Part shown: in pieces, positions 1-7,769 of the stretch | How positions within the stretch are numbered: position 1 is the stretch's first letter | How the letters are laid out: each line of letters starts with the position of its first letter | Origin: Gammaproteobacteria bacterium | GTDB lineage: Bacteria; Pseudomonadota; Gammaproteobacteria; BMS3Bbin11 | NCBI GenBank assembly: GCA_030617565.1 | Contig: JAUWVE010000009.1 | Location: 1 to 19,147 of the forward strand | Reading direction: 5' to 3' | Length of the DNA stretch: 19,147 bases | Position numbers and translations under genes: made by a program | The notes under the pieces: model-generated | The model's input: only the letters and a program-made list of their open reading frames with translations | Told to the model about the DNA's origin: nothing | The model's database searches: none

Positions 1-458
1 CCCGATACACCTACTTCTGTTTCTACCAGGGTATAGTAAGGTTCCAGATCTTCATAACTGATCGGCCAGTCGGCGACATTCGCCCCTTTAATTGGGCCAA
101 ACTCGGAGCGCAAGCGAAAATCCTCTGGTTTAAGACGATAGAAGAACCCGCTCATCAGGTTAGATGAGCCACCAACAAGACTACCGTTCCAGAAGTCCCA
201 GCCGGAATCAGATGTCGACTCGGCTACCCAGTGCCCGTCACTATCAGTATCCTCTATCACATGCTGTTCTTCAGAAAGCTTTGGCGTATAGACACTGCGG
301 CGGCAACAGGCGAGCTCGTCTTTATAAAAATCCTGCTCGGTAAACCAGGGGCCTTTTTCCAGTACAACAACTGAATAACCAGCCCTTGCCAGCGTCAGCG
401 CTACCGGGCCGCCTCCTGCACCACTACCAACAATACAAACATCATAATCTTTGTTCAT
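1..458 (-). CDS. GMC family oxidoreductase, N-terminal part (cut by window edge)
   Basis: FAD-dependent glucose-methanol-choline type dehydrogenase; about 152 N-terminal residues are visible and the rest lies beyond base 1. Starting from the ATG at 456-458 the protein opens with a Rossmann dinucleotide-binding fold carrying GSGAGGGP (residues 12-19), followed by an acidic residue at the end of strand 2 (VVLEKGPW) that would bind the FAD ribose. Further on, the stretch with NGSLVGGSSNLMSGFFYR matches the GMC signature region. The start overlaps the stop of the upstream gene as ATGA, so the two are probably translationally coupled. The neighbour resembles gluconate 2-dehydrogenase subunit 3, which points to the membrane-bound sugar/alcohol dehydrogenase group acting in the periplasm. 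No signal peptide is visible on this subunit. The substrate cannot be told. Confidence 0.88.
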   Translation of the reverse strand, partial: MNKDYDVCIVGSGAGGGPVALTLARAGYSVVVLEKGPWFTEQDFYKDELACCRRSVYTPKLSEEQHVIEDTDSDGHWVAESTSDSGWDFWNGSLVGGSSNLMSGFFYRLKPEDFRLRSEFGPIKGANVADWPISYEDLEPYYTLVETEVGVS

Positions 459-1039
459 GCGCGCCTTTGCAGAAGTTGATTCCAGGTTTTATCTGCGGGC
501 GGTGTCGGGTAACCCGGCTGATGCTCCAGCCATGACCAGCCTATGCCAGCAGGATTTCCCCCGTAAACCGGTTCACAAAGCAAAGCCTCAAGGATGTATG
601 TCAGCAGCATGGAAACCCAGTTTCGTCCGGCTGTAGTCTGTACTGTTTCCTCGATGATTTTTTCCTGTTCTTTTTCTGATAGCTGAACGAAATTTCTCGT
701 GTACCGCTGTTGGGCCAGTTCATCTAACCAGCCTGCACCACGGAAAATAAAATCCTTATCTTCACCATCGGCATTCGGATTTTCAATTGCCTTATGCAGA
801 TACATAGCAGCACCAATATCCCCCGCACCGGGAATATCTTCTGCTGCCGGAAACAGGGTCTCCTGAACCTGGGCAATAGTCTTCCAGACCGGTTCTTCAA
901 GCCAGACCGGCAAGCTGCGTTTTATATTTGATTGCCGCCGTTCGGCAAGGACTGCGGCGGGATAGCTTATAGCTATAGTTCCCAACAAACCCAGGCGGGT
1001 CATAAACTCACGGCGGCTGATACCTGTATGATTAATCAC
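455..1039 (-). CDS. Tat-exported gluconate 2-dehydrogenase subunit 3-like protein
   Basis: Small partner subunit of a GMC dehydrogenase, 194 residues. The N-terminus is a clear twin-arginine signal: SRREFMTRLG with the arginine pair at residues 9-10, a hydrophobic stretch to about residue 30 and a likely cleavage after VLA (about residue 32). The mature part contains the pattern WKTIAQVQETLFPAAEDIPG followed by a helical domain and an aromatic tail with WSWLEHQPGYPTPP, typical of the gluconate 2-dehydrogenase subunit 3 family. The initiator is GTG, overlapping the stop of tsaB as GTGA; the next ATG lies inside the signal peptide, so the GTG is required to keep the twin arginines. It overlaps the GMC gene downstream by 4 bases. 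Family membership is by recalled pattern, not by a search. Confidence 0.8.
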   Translation of the reverse strand: MINHTGISRREFMTRLGLLGTIAISYPAAVLAERRQSNIKRSLPVWLEEPVWKTIAQVQETLFPAAEDIPGAGDIGAAMYLHKAIENPNADGEDKDFIFRGAGWLDELAQQRYTRNFVQLSEKEQEKIIEETVQTTAGRNWVSMLLTYILEALLCEPVYGGNPAGIGWSWLEHQPGYPTPPADKTWNQLLQRRA

Positions 1040-1713
1040 TTTGACTCTTCCATCGTCTTTGCCACCTTATCACGTACATAGTGAGGCAAGGCATGTTCTG
1101 GCTCAGTTTCTCTCCCCTGTCCTGATTCAAATAATGCAATGCGGGCGATATCTGACGCATGTGGATACTCGTCATCGACACCAGTGATTTCCCTGTCCGC
1201 CGTTTGCATCATCAAAAATATATCTTTGTAACGATCCCAGCCTGTGCCGCTGAGAATAATATTTCCATTCTGCGGCAGTAGAATTTCATCTGGAGATGTC
1301 ACAGCAATTTCATCGACCAGTTCCGGCAGGCCATTCTTTGGAACATGATACAGGCCATGATAAACCTGATCCATGCGCGCATCGACAACACTCAGTACCT
1401 GTCCCTGCTGCCTGGATGCCAGGGCGGCAAGTGATGAAACGGCAATAAGCTTGCGGTCTCTGGCTAATGCCAGTCCCTGCATCATGGCGGCGCCAATTCG
1501 TAATCCTGTGAAAGACCCGGGACCTGAGCCATAGGCAAACAGGTCTATGTCTTCGAGGCAGGCATCGTTCTCCTTTAGTAAAGCATTTATCATCGGCAAT
1601 AAACGCTCTGCATGGCCACGACCAACCACCTCAAATTTTTCCACTACATCCTTATCCATCAGGAGTGCCACAGAGCAGGCTTCAGTAGAGCTATCCAGGG
1701 CAAGTATTATCAT
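1036..1713 (-). CDS. tsaB: tRNA threonylcarbamoyladenosine biosynthesis protein TsaB
   Basis: TsaB (YeaZ) is the ASKHA-fold, non-catalytic partner of TsaD in the TsaBDE complex that makes t6A at position 37 of ANN-decoding tRNAs, in the cytoplasm. The diagnostic stretches are MIILALDSSTEACSVALL at the start, VGRGHAERLLPMI at about residues 30-42 and GSGPGSFTGLRIGAAMMQG near residue 65. A longer reading begins at 1764 inside relA, but homologues begin at the MIILALDSS methionine, giving 225 residues and a 7-base gap from the relA stop. An AAGGAT/GAG-type purine stretch lies upstream. The 3' end overlaps the next gene (GTGA). Its place between relA and a dehydrogenase pair says nothing obvious about function; it looks like a packed transcription unit. 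Confidence 0.93.
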   Translation of the reverse strand: MIILALDSSTEACSVALLMDKDVVEKFEVVGRGHAERLLPMINALLKENDACLEDIDLFAYGSGPGSFTGLRIGAAMMQGLALARDRKLIAVSSLAALASRQQGQVLSVVDARMDQVYHGLYHVPKNGLPELVDEIAVTSPDEILLPQNGNIILSGTGWDRYKDIFLMMQTADREITGVDDEYPHASDIARIALFESGQGRETEPEHALPHYVRDKVAKTMEESK

Positions 1714-1720
1714 TTTCTGT

Positions 1721-3922
1721 TTACTCAGTAATCCTTCTGGCTTCATGTACATTTGGCAGCTCATTGATACGCGACAGCAGCTGGCTAAGTCGACTTAAAT
1801 TCTCAACTTCTATCGTCAGCTTCATCGTCGCTTCATTTGTATGGCTATTGGATCTTGTACTCACTGCCGTGACGTTAATTTTTTCGTTTGAAAGCAATGC
1901 CGTAATATCGTGCAGCAACCCTTTTCGGTCATACGCCACTATCTGTATATCAACCGTATATATATCCTGTTCCGGGCCTCCCCAGTTAACCTCAATCAGA
2001 TGTTGTTCTTCCTGATTCCTTGCCCGCAGGACGTTGGCGCAATCACTGCGATGTATACTGACGCCTCTACCCTGCGTGATATAGCCAACAATATCATCAC
2101 CCGGCAGCGGTTTGCAGCACTGCGCCATGTGTGTCATCAGATTGCCAACCCCCAGCACCTGTATATCGGACCGGTTTTTTTTTGCAGGCTGCTGACGTAG
2201 TTTTAACTCCGGCTCTTTTTTCGTTTTCGGGCTCAGAAAACCCTGCAGTGCGTTAGCAATCTGGGTAATTTTTACTTCACCACGCCCAATGGCTGCCATC
2301 ATGTCAGGGGTTTTATTAAATTTCAGCTGCTGTGAAAGCTTGTCGATATTGACGTCTTTCAAACCAAGGCGCAGCAGTTCCTTATCGAGTATGGTTCTTC
2401 CTTCTGCTGCATTTTGATCATATTCCTGATGACGGAACCATTGTTGTATTTTCGATTTCGCCCGATGTGATTGCGTGTAACCCAGATGCGGGTTGATCCA
2501 GTCACGACTGGGCTGACCTTCTTTAACTGTCAGAATTTCAACTTTATCACCCGTTTTTAACTGATAGGTTAATTGAGCAATTGCCCCATTCACCCGGGCA
2601 CCCCGACAGCGGTGACCGATTTCGGTATGTATAGTGTAGGCAAAATCCAGCGGGGTGGAACCGCTCGGCAGGTCGATGATTTTGCCGGCAGGGGTAAATA
2701 CATAGACACGGTCTTCAAATACCTGACTTCGGAATTCTGCAACAAAGTCGCTACCATCGGCCGCTTCATCTTTCCACTCCAGCAGCTGCCTGAGCCAGGC
2801 AATCTTACGATCAAAGCCTTCATCATGTCCGACACCTTCCTTGTAGCGCCAGTGTGCGGCAACACCGAGTTCGCCGCGCTCATGCATAGCATGGGTACGA
2901 ATCTGTATCTCTACCAGCTTTCCATCCGGCCCGTGCACGGCAGTATGAATGGATTGATAGTTATTATTCTTCGGCGTAGTGATATAGTCATCGAACTCTT
3001 CTCTGATGTAGGGCCACAGAGAATGTGCCACCCCGAGCGCCGCATAACAATCAGGGATGGTATCGACCAGAATGCGTACTGCCCGCACATCAAATATTTG
3101 ATCAATATCCACATTCTTGCGCATCATTTTGCGATAAATACTGTAGATATGTTTTACCCTGCCGCTAATTTCTCCCTGGATACCCGTTTTATTGAGTTCT
3201 TCTTCCAGTATTTGCATGAATTGCTTGATATATACTTCACGATCCGCACGTCGCTCATCGAGACTTGCGGCAATACGGTGGTATTCATCCGGTTTCAGAT
3301 AACGCAGTGACAGATCCTCAAGCTGCCACTTGAGCTGCCAGATACCCAGACGATTTGCCAGCGGGGCAAAAATTTCCTGTGTCTGTGTGGCGATCCTCTG
3401 CTGCTGTTCCACAGAACTCTTTTTTAAATGGCGTAATTGCTGAAGACGATCGGCCAGTTTGATCAGAACAACCCGGACATCTTCGACCATGGCCAGCAAC
3501 ATCTTGCGCAGGTTCTCACCATCAATCTGGGATGACTGGCCTGCCTGCAGGTTTTTTTCTACCACAGGCATGATATCCATGCGGGCGACACCCGCAACCA
3601 GCTCGGCGATCACCTTGCTAAAATTTTGTTTGATTTCTTCTATGCGCTGTTGATCAGTATTAGAGCGGTCATGCAGGATACCTGCCACCAGCGTCTCATT
3701 ATCCACCTGAAGCTCGCGCAAAATGCTGGCCACCTCCAGTGATACCTGTAAAAAGCCAGCTTTGCCGTCTGTCGAATCTTCGGATTTTCTGAAGGAAAAA
3801 GCCTTACGAATCAGCTCGACATCATCAGTAGATGCATCCAGGTCCTCACTCACCAGTGACTGTACCCAGCGCTCAGGATCATTAACATTGTGCTGACTTT
3901 TATCAGCTAGTGCCCTGACCAT
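1721..3922 (-). CDS. relA: (p)ppGpp synthetase RelA (GTP pyrophosphokinase)
   Basis: Ribosome-associated stringent-response synthetase transferring pyrophosphate from ATP to GDP/GTP. I place the start at the ATG 3920-3922 (733 residues), as MVRALADKS matches the usual RelA opening; a longer reading to 3988 would run 53 bases into the upstream gene. Domains: a degenerate N-terminal HD domain (HD at about 84-85, but the hydrolase ED pair replaced in HDRSNT), synthetase domain with GRVKHIYSIYRKM, EFDD at about 309-312 and NYQSIHT, TGS domain around 403-465, a Cys-Cys zinc-finger/CC region (MAQCCKPLPGDD, about 602-603), and a C-terminal ACT/RRM domain from about 655. EFDD is the acidic signature of RelA rather than bifunctional SpoT. 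The 13-base gap from the sensor-like gene suggests co-transcription. Confidence 0.96.
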   Translation of the reverse strand: MVRALADKSQHNVNDPERWVQSLVSEDLDASTDDVELIRKAFSFRKSEDSTDGKAGFLQVSLEVASILRELQVDNETLVAGILHDRSNTDQQRIEEIKQNFSKVIAELVAGVARMDIMPVVEKNLQAGQSSQIDGENLRKMLLAMVEDVRVVLIKLADRLQQLRHLKKSSVEQQQRIATQTQEIFAPLANRLGIWQLKWQLEDLSLRYLKPDEYHRIAASLDERRADREVYIKQFMQILEEELNKTGIQGEISGRVKHIYSIYRKMMRKNVDIDQIFDVRAVRILVDTIPDCYAALGVAHSLWPYIREEFDDYITTPKNNNYQSIHTAVHGPDGKLVEIQIRTHAMHERGELGVAAHWRYKEGVGHDEGFDRKIAWLRQLLEWKDEAADGSDFVAEFRSQVFEDRVYVFTPAGKIIDLPSGSTPLDFAYTIHTEIGHRCRGARVNGAIAQLTYQLKTGDKVEILTVKEGQPSRDWINPHLGYTQSHRAKSKIQQWFRHQEYDQNAAEGRTILDKELLRLGLKDVNIDKLSQQLKFNKTPDMMAAIGRGEVKITQIANALQGFLSPKTKKEPELKLRQQPAKKNRSDIQVLGVGNLMTHMAQCCKPLPGDDIVGYITQGRGVSIHRSDCANVLRARNQEEQHLIEVNWGGPEQDIYTVDIQIVAYDRKGLLHDITALLSNEKINVTAVSTRSNSHTNEATMKLTIEVENLSRLSQLLSRINELPNVHEARRITE

Positions 3923-3935
3923 GAAAATATCCGGA

Positions 3936-4928
3936 CTAGCTGTCCGTCCTGGTTTCGGCTTCCTGTGGTTGCTCATTAAAGCTGTCACCGAACCAGAAGG
4001 CCTGGTCTTTTTCCAGGAAGTCTTTTACCGGCATGTAGTGCGAACCATCACAGGAAAAAGTAAGCCCGACCATGCCATTTATAATATTAATTGAGCTTGA
4101 ACGAAGGTAGATGGTTTCATCACCAAAACGCAGACGTTTGAACTGTTCAAAACAGGCTTTCACCTCATCAGCACCTATCACAGCCCTGCTGGTATATGGC
4201 CGCCACGGATAAGCCAGTGACAGATCCGGATCGAGTATCTCTTCGATGGTGAGAATACGGTAACTATATGGGTCATCCATCAGCCATATGGAACAGCGGC
4301 CACTGGAGAAATGGATCTTCGCATGAAACACACCATGCTCGGCAATCAGTGTTTCAAAGCGGGCCAGTACTTCGTCTATATGCTCATCCAGCTGGGAGGT
4401 AAACCTTTCCTGCATAAACAATGTTCCCCGTACAGCCGGGTCGCCGCGATACTGGTTCCATTGTGGAATGTTCTCATTCAGGCTAGTGTCGCGAAGTAAA
4501 TCTGTAACTGAGAAATCTGCGGCAACAAAACCCAGCAGCTGGTTGTCCCGATTCACCGCCTGCAGTGCCGTGATGCACTCTCTGCCATCATAATCGCTGC
4601 GATAAACCGAGGACAACATGATACCCATGTAGGGTAAATGCTTGCTGAGAAATGGACGCTCATTCAGATCCTTGCCCAGCCATGAATCATCAACACTGTC
4701 TGGCAGTATCATGCAGCTGATCACTTTCCCGTCAATATTCCAGGCATACAACAGACTGCAATCCGGGATGGCACCAATTTCGTGCCGCAGTATCTGATTT
4801 ATTCCTTGCTGATCCGGCCAGATTTCACTGCACATCTCAGCCACTTCAGCGAGAGGCTTTTTAATACGCTTTGCCAGCTCTTCTTTTTTAGCCAGGGTGC
4901 GGGTATTTACTGTACTTTGGTCAGGCAT
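3936..4928 (-). CDS. Soluble PDC/Cache-like sensor domain protein upstream of relA
   Basis: A 330-residue protein with no signal peptide and no transmembrane segment, so probably cytoplasmic. The N-terminal half (about residues 30-145) has a pattern typical of a PDC/Cache sensory fold: YAWNIDGKVISCMI, a linker with GKDLNERPFLSKHLPYMGIM, then ITALQAVNRDNQLLGFVAADF, the last strand-rich block of such domains. The C-terminal half (about 150-315) contains an acidic block with DEVLARFETLIAEHGVFHA and then WLMDDPYSYRILTIEEI; I do not recognise it as an output domain. No kinase, GGDEF, EAL or methyl-accepting region is visible. The gene lies 13 bases upstream of relA on the same strand behind an extended -10, so it may feed a signal to RelA; that is inference. 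The PDC assignment is by eye and moderately secure. Confidence 0.72.
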   Translation of the reverse strand: MPDQSTVNTRTLAKKEELAKRIKKPLAEVAEMCSEIWPDQQGINQILRHEIGAIPDCSLLYAWNIDGKVISCMILPDSVDDSWLGKDLNERPFLSKHLPYMGIMLSSVYRSDYDGRECITALQAVNRDNQLLGFVAADFSVTDLLRDTSLNENIPQWNQYRGDPAVRGTLFMQERFTSQLDEHIDEVLARFETLIAEHGVFHAKIHFSSGRCSIWLMDDPYSYRILTIEEILDPDLSLAYPWRPYTSRAVIGADEVKACFEQFKRLRFGDETIYLRSSSINIINGMVGLTFSCDGSHYMPVKDFLEKDQAFWFGDSFNEQPQEAETRTDS

Positions 4929-4966
4929 GCGCTTCTCTGTGGCGTAATTACTTCATCCATTTGTAT

Positions 4967-4975
4967 TTTATACCA
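4967..4975 (-). promoter_or_regulatory. Candidate extended -10 promoter for the sensor-relA-tsaB unit
   Basis: On the minus strand TGGTATAAA lies about 40 bases before the ATG of the sensor-like gene: a TATAAA hexamer (4967-4972) with a TGN extension. No good -35 stands at the right distance. It falls in the 87-base gap after hom, the only non-coding space upstream of this five-gene run, so it is the plausible source of relA transcription. Confidence 0.4.
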
Positions 4976-5015
4976 CCATTTTGTGTCAGCAGTATTACGT
5001 ATAAAATGGGTATAC

Positions 5016-6332
5016 TCAGTCCGAATCCAGGTATTCCACACGAATACGTGTAATGTCCGGTTCTATTTCAGGCAGGTTACTGATCGCACTTAAGGCCTGG
5101 TTCATCGCTTTTTCAACCACGCTGTGAGTCAGGATGACGATGGGTACGCTGGCACCATGCTGATGTGGCACCTTCTGCACAATGGCCTCAATACTAATAC
5201 CATTTTCACCCAGTATTTTAGTAACATGTGCCAGTACGTTCGGTTGGTCCAATGCCAGAAGGCGCAGGAACCAGGCACTGTTCACCTCTTCAATTGGCAG
5301 AATCTCCGTATCATCCAGTGCATCAGCCTGAAAGGCCAGGTGAGGAACACGATTTTCAGGGTCAGTGGTCAGGGCGCGCACAACGTCAACCAGATCGGCG
5401 ACAACAGCTGATGCTGTCGGGTCAGCACCGGCTCCAGCACCGTAATAGAGAGTTGGGCCGACGGCATCACCGTTCACCAGAATGGCATTCATCACTCCAT
5501 CAACATTCGCGATAAGGCGCTTTTCAGGAATCAGCGTTGGGTGAACACGAAGTTCGACGCCACGGTCTGTACGTTTTGCTATCCCCAGATGCTTGATACG
5601 AAATCCCAGGTCAGCTGCATCGGTGACATCCTGCGTAGTCAGAGATCGCATTCCTTCTGTATAGGCCTTGTCAAATTGCAGCGGAATACCGAATGCAATA
5701 GAAGCCAGGATTGTTAGTTTGTGCGCGGCATCGATACCTTCTACATCAAAGGTGGGGTCCGCCTCGGCATAACCCAGTTCCTGTGCCTCAGCCAGTACAT
5801 CCTCAAAACTGCGGCCTTTGTCGCGCATTTCGGTAAGAATGAAATTACTTGTACCGTTGATTATCCCTGCCAGCCATTTTACGCGATTGCCTGACAGACC
5901 TTCCCGCACTGCCTTGATGATCGGGATGCCGCCTGCTACGGCCGCCTCGAAGGCGACGGTGACGCCCATTTTCTGTGCCGCGGCAAAGATTTCATTTCCA
6001 TGAACAGCAATCAGCGCCTTGTTTGCGGTCACTACGTGCTTGCCATTCGCGATTGCGGTCATCACCAGTTCCAGAGCCAGCGTGTCACCGCCGATCAACT
6101 CAACCACCACATCGATCTCCGGATTATTAACAATTTCAAATGGGTCTGTGGTCAGTTTGATGGAACGGGTATTACAAATACGCGATTTATCAAGAGAACG
6201 AACCGAGGCCATCGTAACCCGTATTTCACGCCCAGCGCGACGAGTAATTTCATCGCCATTGCGTTCAAGAACATTTACCGTTCCACCACCGACAGTGCCC
6301 AGCCCTAATATGCCAATATTTACAGGTTTCAT
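5016..6332 (-). CDS. hom: Homoserine dehydrogenase (monofunctional, ACT-containing)
   Basis: NAD(P)H-dependent reduction of aspartate semialdehyde to homoserine, the branch point to threonine and methionine; cytoplasmic. 438 residues, the usual length of the monofunctional enzyme. The N-terminal Rossmann fold carries GLGTVGGGTV (10-19); VTANKALIA near 101-109 holds the conserved lysine; AAVAGGIPII, INGTSNFILTEM (about 158-169) and EGIDAAHKLTILA (about 198-210) form the catalytic domain. The C-terminal part, from about 355, is an ACT domain (LLALDQPNVLAHVTKIL), usually the site of threonine feedback. It follows alaC on the same strand with an 81-base gap holding an 11-bp tandem repeat. thrC, often next to hom in related genomes, is absent; the next gene is the sensor-like protein. 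Confidence 0.95.
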   Translation of the reverse strand: MKPVNIGILGLGTVGGGTVNVLERNGDEITRRAGREIRVTMASVRSLDKSRICNTRSIKLTTDPFEIVNNPEIDVVVELIGGDTLALELVMTAIANGKHVVTANKALIAVHGNEIFAAAQKMGVTVAFEAAVAGGIPIIKAVREGLSGNRVKWLAGIINGTSNFILTEMRDKGRSFEDVLAEAQELGYAEADPTFDVEGIDAAHKLTILASIAFGIPLQFDKAYTEGMRSLTTQDVTDAADLGFRIKHLGIAKRTDRGVELRVHPTLIPEKRLIANVDGVMNAILVNGDAVGPTLYYGAGAGADPTASAVVADLVDVVRALTTDPENRVPHLAFQADALDDTEILPIEEVNSAWFLRLLALDQPNVLAHVTKILGENGISIEAIVQKVPHQHGASVPIVILTHSVVEKAMNQALSAISNLPEIEPDITRIRVEYLDSD

Positions 6333-6359
6333 TGATTGTCTTCTATATTCGTAGGTATG

Positions 6360-6392
6360 TTTCTATGTCTTTTCTATATCTTTTCTATGTTC
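6360..6392 (-). repeat. 11-bp tandem repeat in the hom leader
   Basis: Three consecutive 11-base units on the plus strand: TTTCTATGTCT (6360-6370), TTTCTATATCT (6371-6381), TTTCTATGTTC (6382-6392). A further related copy, TCTTCTATATTC, sits at 6339-6350 directly before the hom start. Read in the hom direction this is an A-rich leader of ATAGAAA-type units. The period equals one DNA helical turn. It may be a regulator site, a leader with regulatory folding, or simple sequence drift. Confidence 0.65.
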
Positions 6393-6413
6393 ATCAGTCT
6401 GTCTGGTACCACA

Positions 6414-7595
6414 CTATCCCGCATCTTTACGCAGCATTTCACGTATCCCACGAACGGCCTGGCGGGTACGCTGTTCATTTTCTATCAGGCTGAAACGGAC
6501 ATGGTCATCGCCGTATTCACCAAAGCCAACACCTGGAGAAACCGCCACCCTTGCTTCCAACAGGAGTTTTTTAGCGAACTCTAAAGAGCCCATCTCTTTA
6601 TACTGATCCGGAATCTCCGCCCAGACAAACATGGTGGCCTTAGGCTTATCCACCGGCCAGCCGGCAGCCGTTAAACCTTCACAAAGCACATCCCGACGGT
6701 GCTGGTACATGTCGCGGATCTTTTCCACCTCATCATCACACTGCTCCAGCGCTACTATCGCTGCCACCTGTATCGGTGTGAACATGCCGTAATCGAGATA
6801 GGATTTCATTCTTGCCAGGGCGGACACCAGTTCATTGTTGCCGACCATGAAACCAACACGCCAGCCCGGCATATTATAACTCTTTGACAAGCTGTAGAAT
6901 TCGACAGCGATATCTTTGGCACCCGGCACCTGGAGAATCGAAGGAGCCTTGTAACCATCAAAAACGATATCCGCATAGGCCACGTCATGCACTACCCATA
7001 TATTGTGCTCTTTGGCTATTGCCACTACACGGGTGAGAAAATCCAGATCGACACATTGCGTAGTCGGATTTCCCGGAAAATTGATCACTAACATCTTGGG
7101 TTTTGGCCAGGAATTTTTAATCGCCTTTTCTATTTCAGCAAAAAAATCACCGCCTTTAATCATTGGTACATGGCGTATATCCGCACCGGCGATGACAAAG
7201 CCGTAAGGATGGATTGGATAACTGGGGTTAGGTACCAACACTGCGTCGCCAGCCTCTACTGTCGCCAGGGCCAGATGCGCCAACCCTTCTTTGGAACCGA
7301 TGGTGACGATGGCCTCGCTTTCCATGTCCAGATCGACATCATATTTACGCTTATACCAGTCGCAAATGGCTTTTCGTAGACGGGGTATGCCTCTGGACAG
7401 GGAATAGCGATGCGTATCCGGTCGCCTGGCAGCTTCACACATCTTTTCGACGATAATCTGCGGCGTCGGCTGATCAGGATTCCCCATGCCGAAATCAATA
7501 ATATCCTCACCACGCTGCCTCGCCTCTGCCTTCAGGGCATTAACGATATTAAAGACATAAGGGGGAAGTCTCTTGATGCGGGCAAATTGTTCCAT
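6414..7595 (-). CDS. alaC: Alanine transaminase AlaC
   Basis: PLP-dependent aminotransferase making alanine from pyruvate and glutamate. The start at ATG 7593-7595 (393 residues) gives MEQFARIKRLPPYVFNI, aligning with the ERRFTRIDRLPPYVFNI opening of E. coli AlaC; the longer reading to 7634 adds 13 residues without homology and would cover the probable transcription start. Conserved blocks are RGEDIIDFGMGNPD, HRYSLSRGIPRLRKAI, VTIGSKEGLAHL, VPNPSYPIHPYG, the Schiff-base lysine in SLSKSYNMPGWRVGF (about K238) and a C-terminal VSPGVGFGEYGDDHVRFSL. Identity to the E. coli enzyme looks high over the full length. It has its own promoter and is followed by hom on the same strand. Confidence 0.95.
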   Translation of the reverse strand: MEQFARIKRLPPYVFNIVNALKAEARQRGEDIIDFGMGNPDQPTPQIIVEKMCEAARRPDTHRYSLSRGIPRLRKAICDWYKRKYDVDLDMESEAIVTIGSKEGLAHLALATVEAGDAVLVPNPSYPIHPYGFVIAGADIRHVPMIKGGDFFAEIEKAIKNSWPKPKMLVINFPGNPTTQCVDLDFLTRVVAIAKEHNIWVVHDVAYADIVFDGYKAPSILQVPGAKDIAVEFYSLSKSYNMPGWRVGFMVGNNELVSALARMKSYLDYGMFTPIQVAAIVALEQCDDEVEKIRDMYQHRRDVLCEGLTAAGWPVDKPKATMFVWAEIPDQYKEMGSLEFAKKLLLEARVAVSPGVGFGEYGDDHVRFSLIENEQRTRQAVRGIREMLRKDAG

Positions 7596-7642
7596 TTCTA
7601 CTCTACGTAAAGCGCCGGACAGTCTATACGACAAAACATTGA

Positions 7643-7671
7643 ACGATACTGGGCGATTTGATGGGTGTCAA
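7643..7671 (-). promoter_or_regulatory. Sigma-70 promoter of alaC
   Basis: On the minus strand a perfect TTGACA (7666-7671) is followed after exactly 17 bases by TATCGT (7643-7648). The predicted transcript would begin near 7636 and give a leader of about 41 bases before the alaC ATG. It also argues against the longer alaC start. Confidence 0.65.
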
Positions 7672-7685
7672 TTACTAAAAAGAAG

Positions 7686-7768
7686 TTTTCGCTGTTCTGT
7701 TTTCGGTGTTCTGTCTAAGCCACTACGACTGGGATCTTTTCTACTAACTGAAAACCGAAAACTGAAAA
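7686..7768. repeat. Heptamer repeat arranged as an imperfect inverted repeat
   Basis: The left arm is built of 7-base units (TTTTCGC, TGTTCTG, TTTTCGG, TGTTCTG; 7686-7713). The right arm is CTGAAAA, CCGAAAA, CTGAAAA (7748-7768). The right arm's reverse complement matches 7693-7713 at all but four positions, so the DNA or a transcript can fold into a 21-bp imperfect stem with a 34-base loop. It begins one base after the stop codon of the DUF1289 gene and ends before the alaC promoter. It could act as a boundary or weak terminator, but lacks a clean GC stem with a T tract. Confidence 0.7.
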
Positions 7769-7769
7769 C

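Noticed and set aside
2573..3310. 245-residue reading frame on the plus strand
   Set aside because: Lies fully antisense to the conserved synthetase and TGS region of relA; its sequence has no family features and no ribosome site.
4969..5014. Imperfect inverted repeat TATACC(AC)CATTTT / AAAATGGGTATA after hom, considered as a terminator
   Set aside because: AT-rich, has a 2-base bulge and a 20-base loop, and no T tract follows in the hom direction; it also overlaps the -10 element of the next gene.
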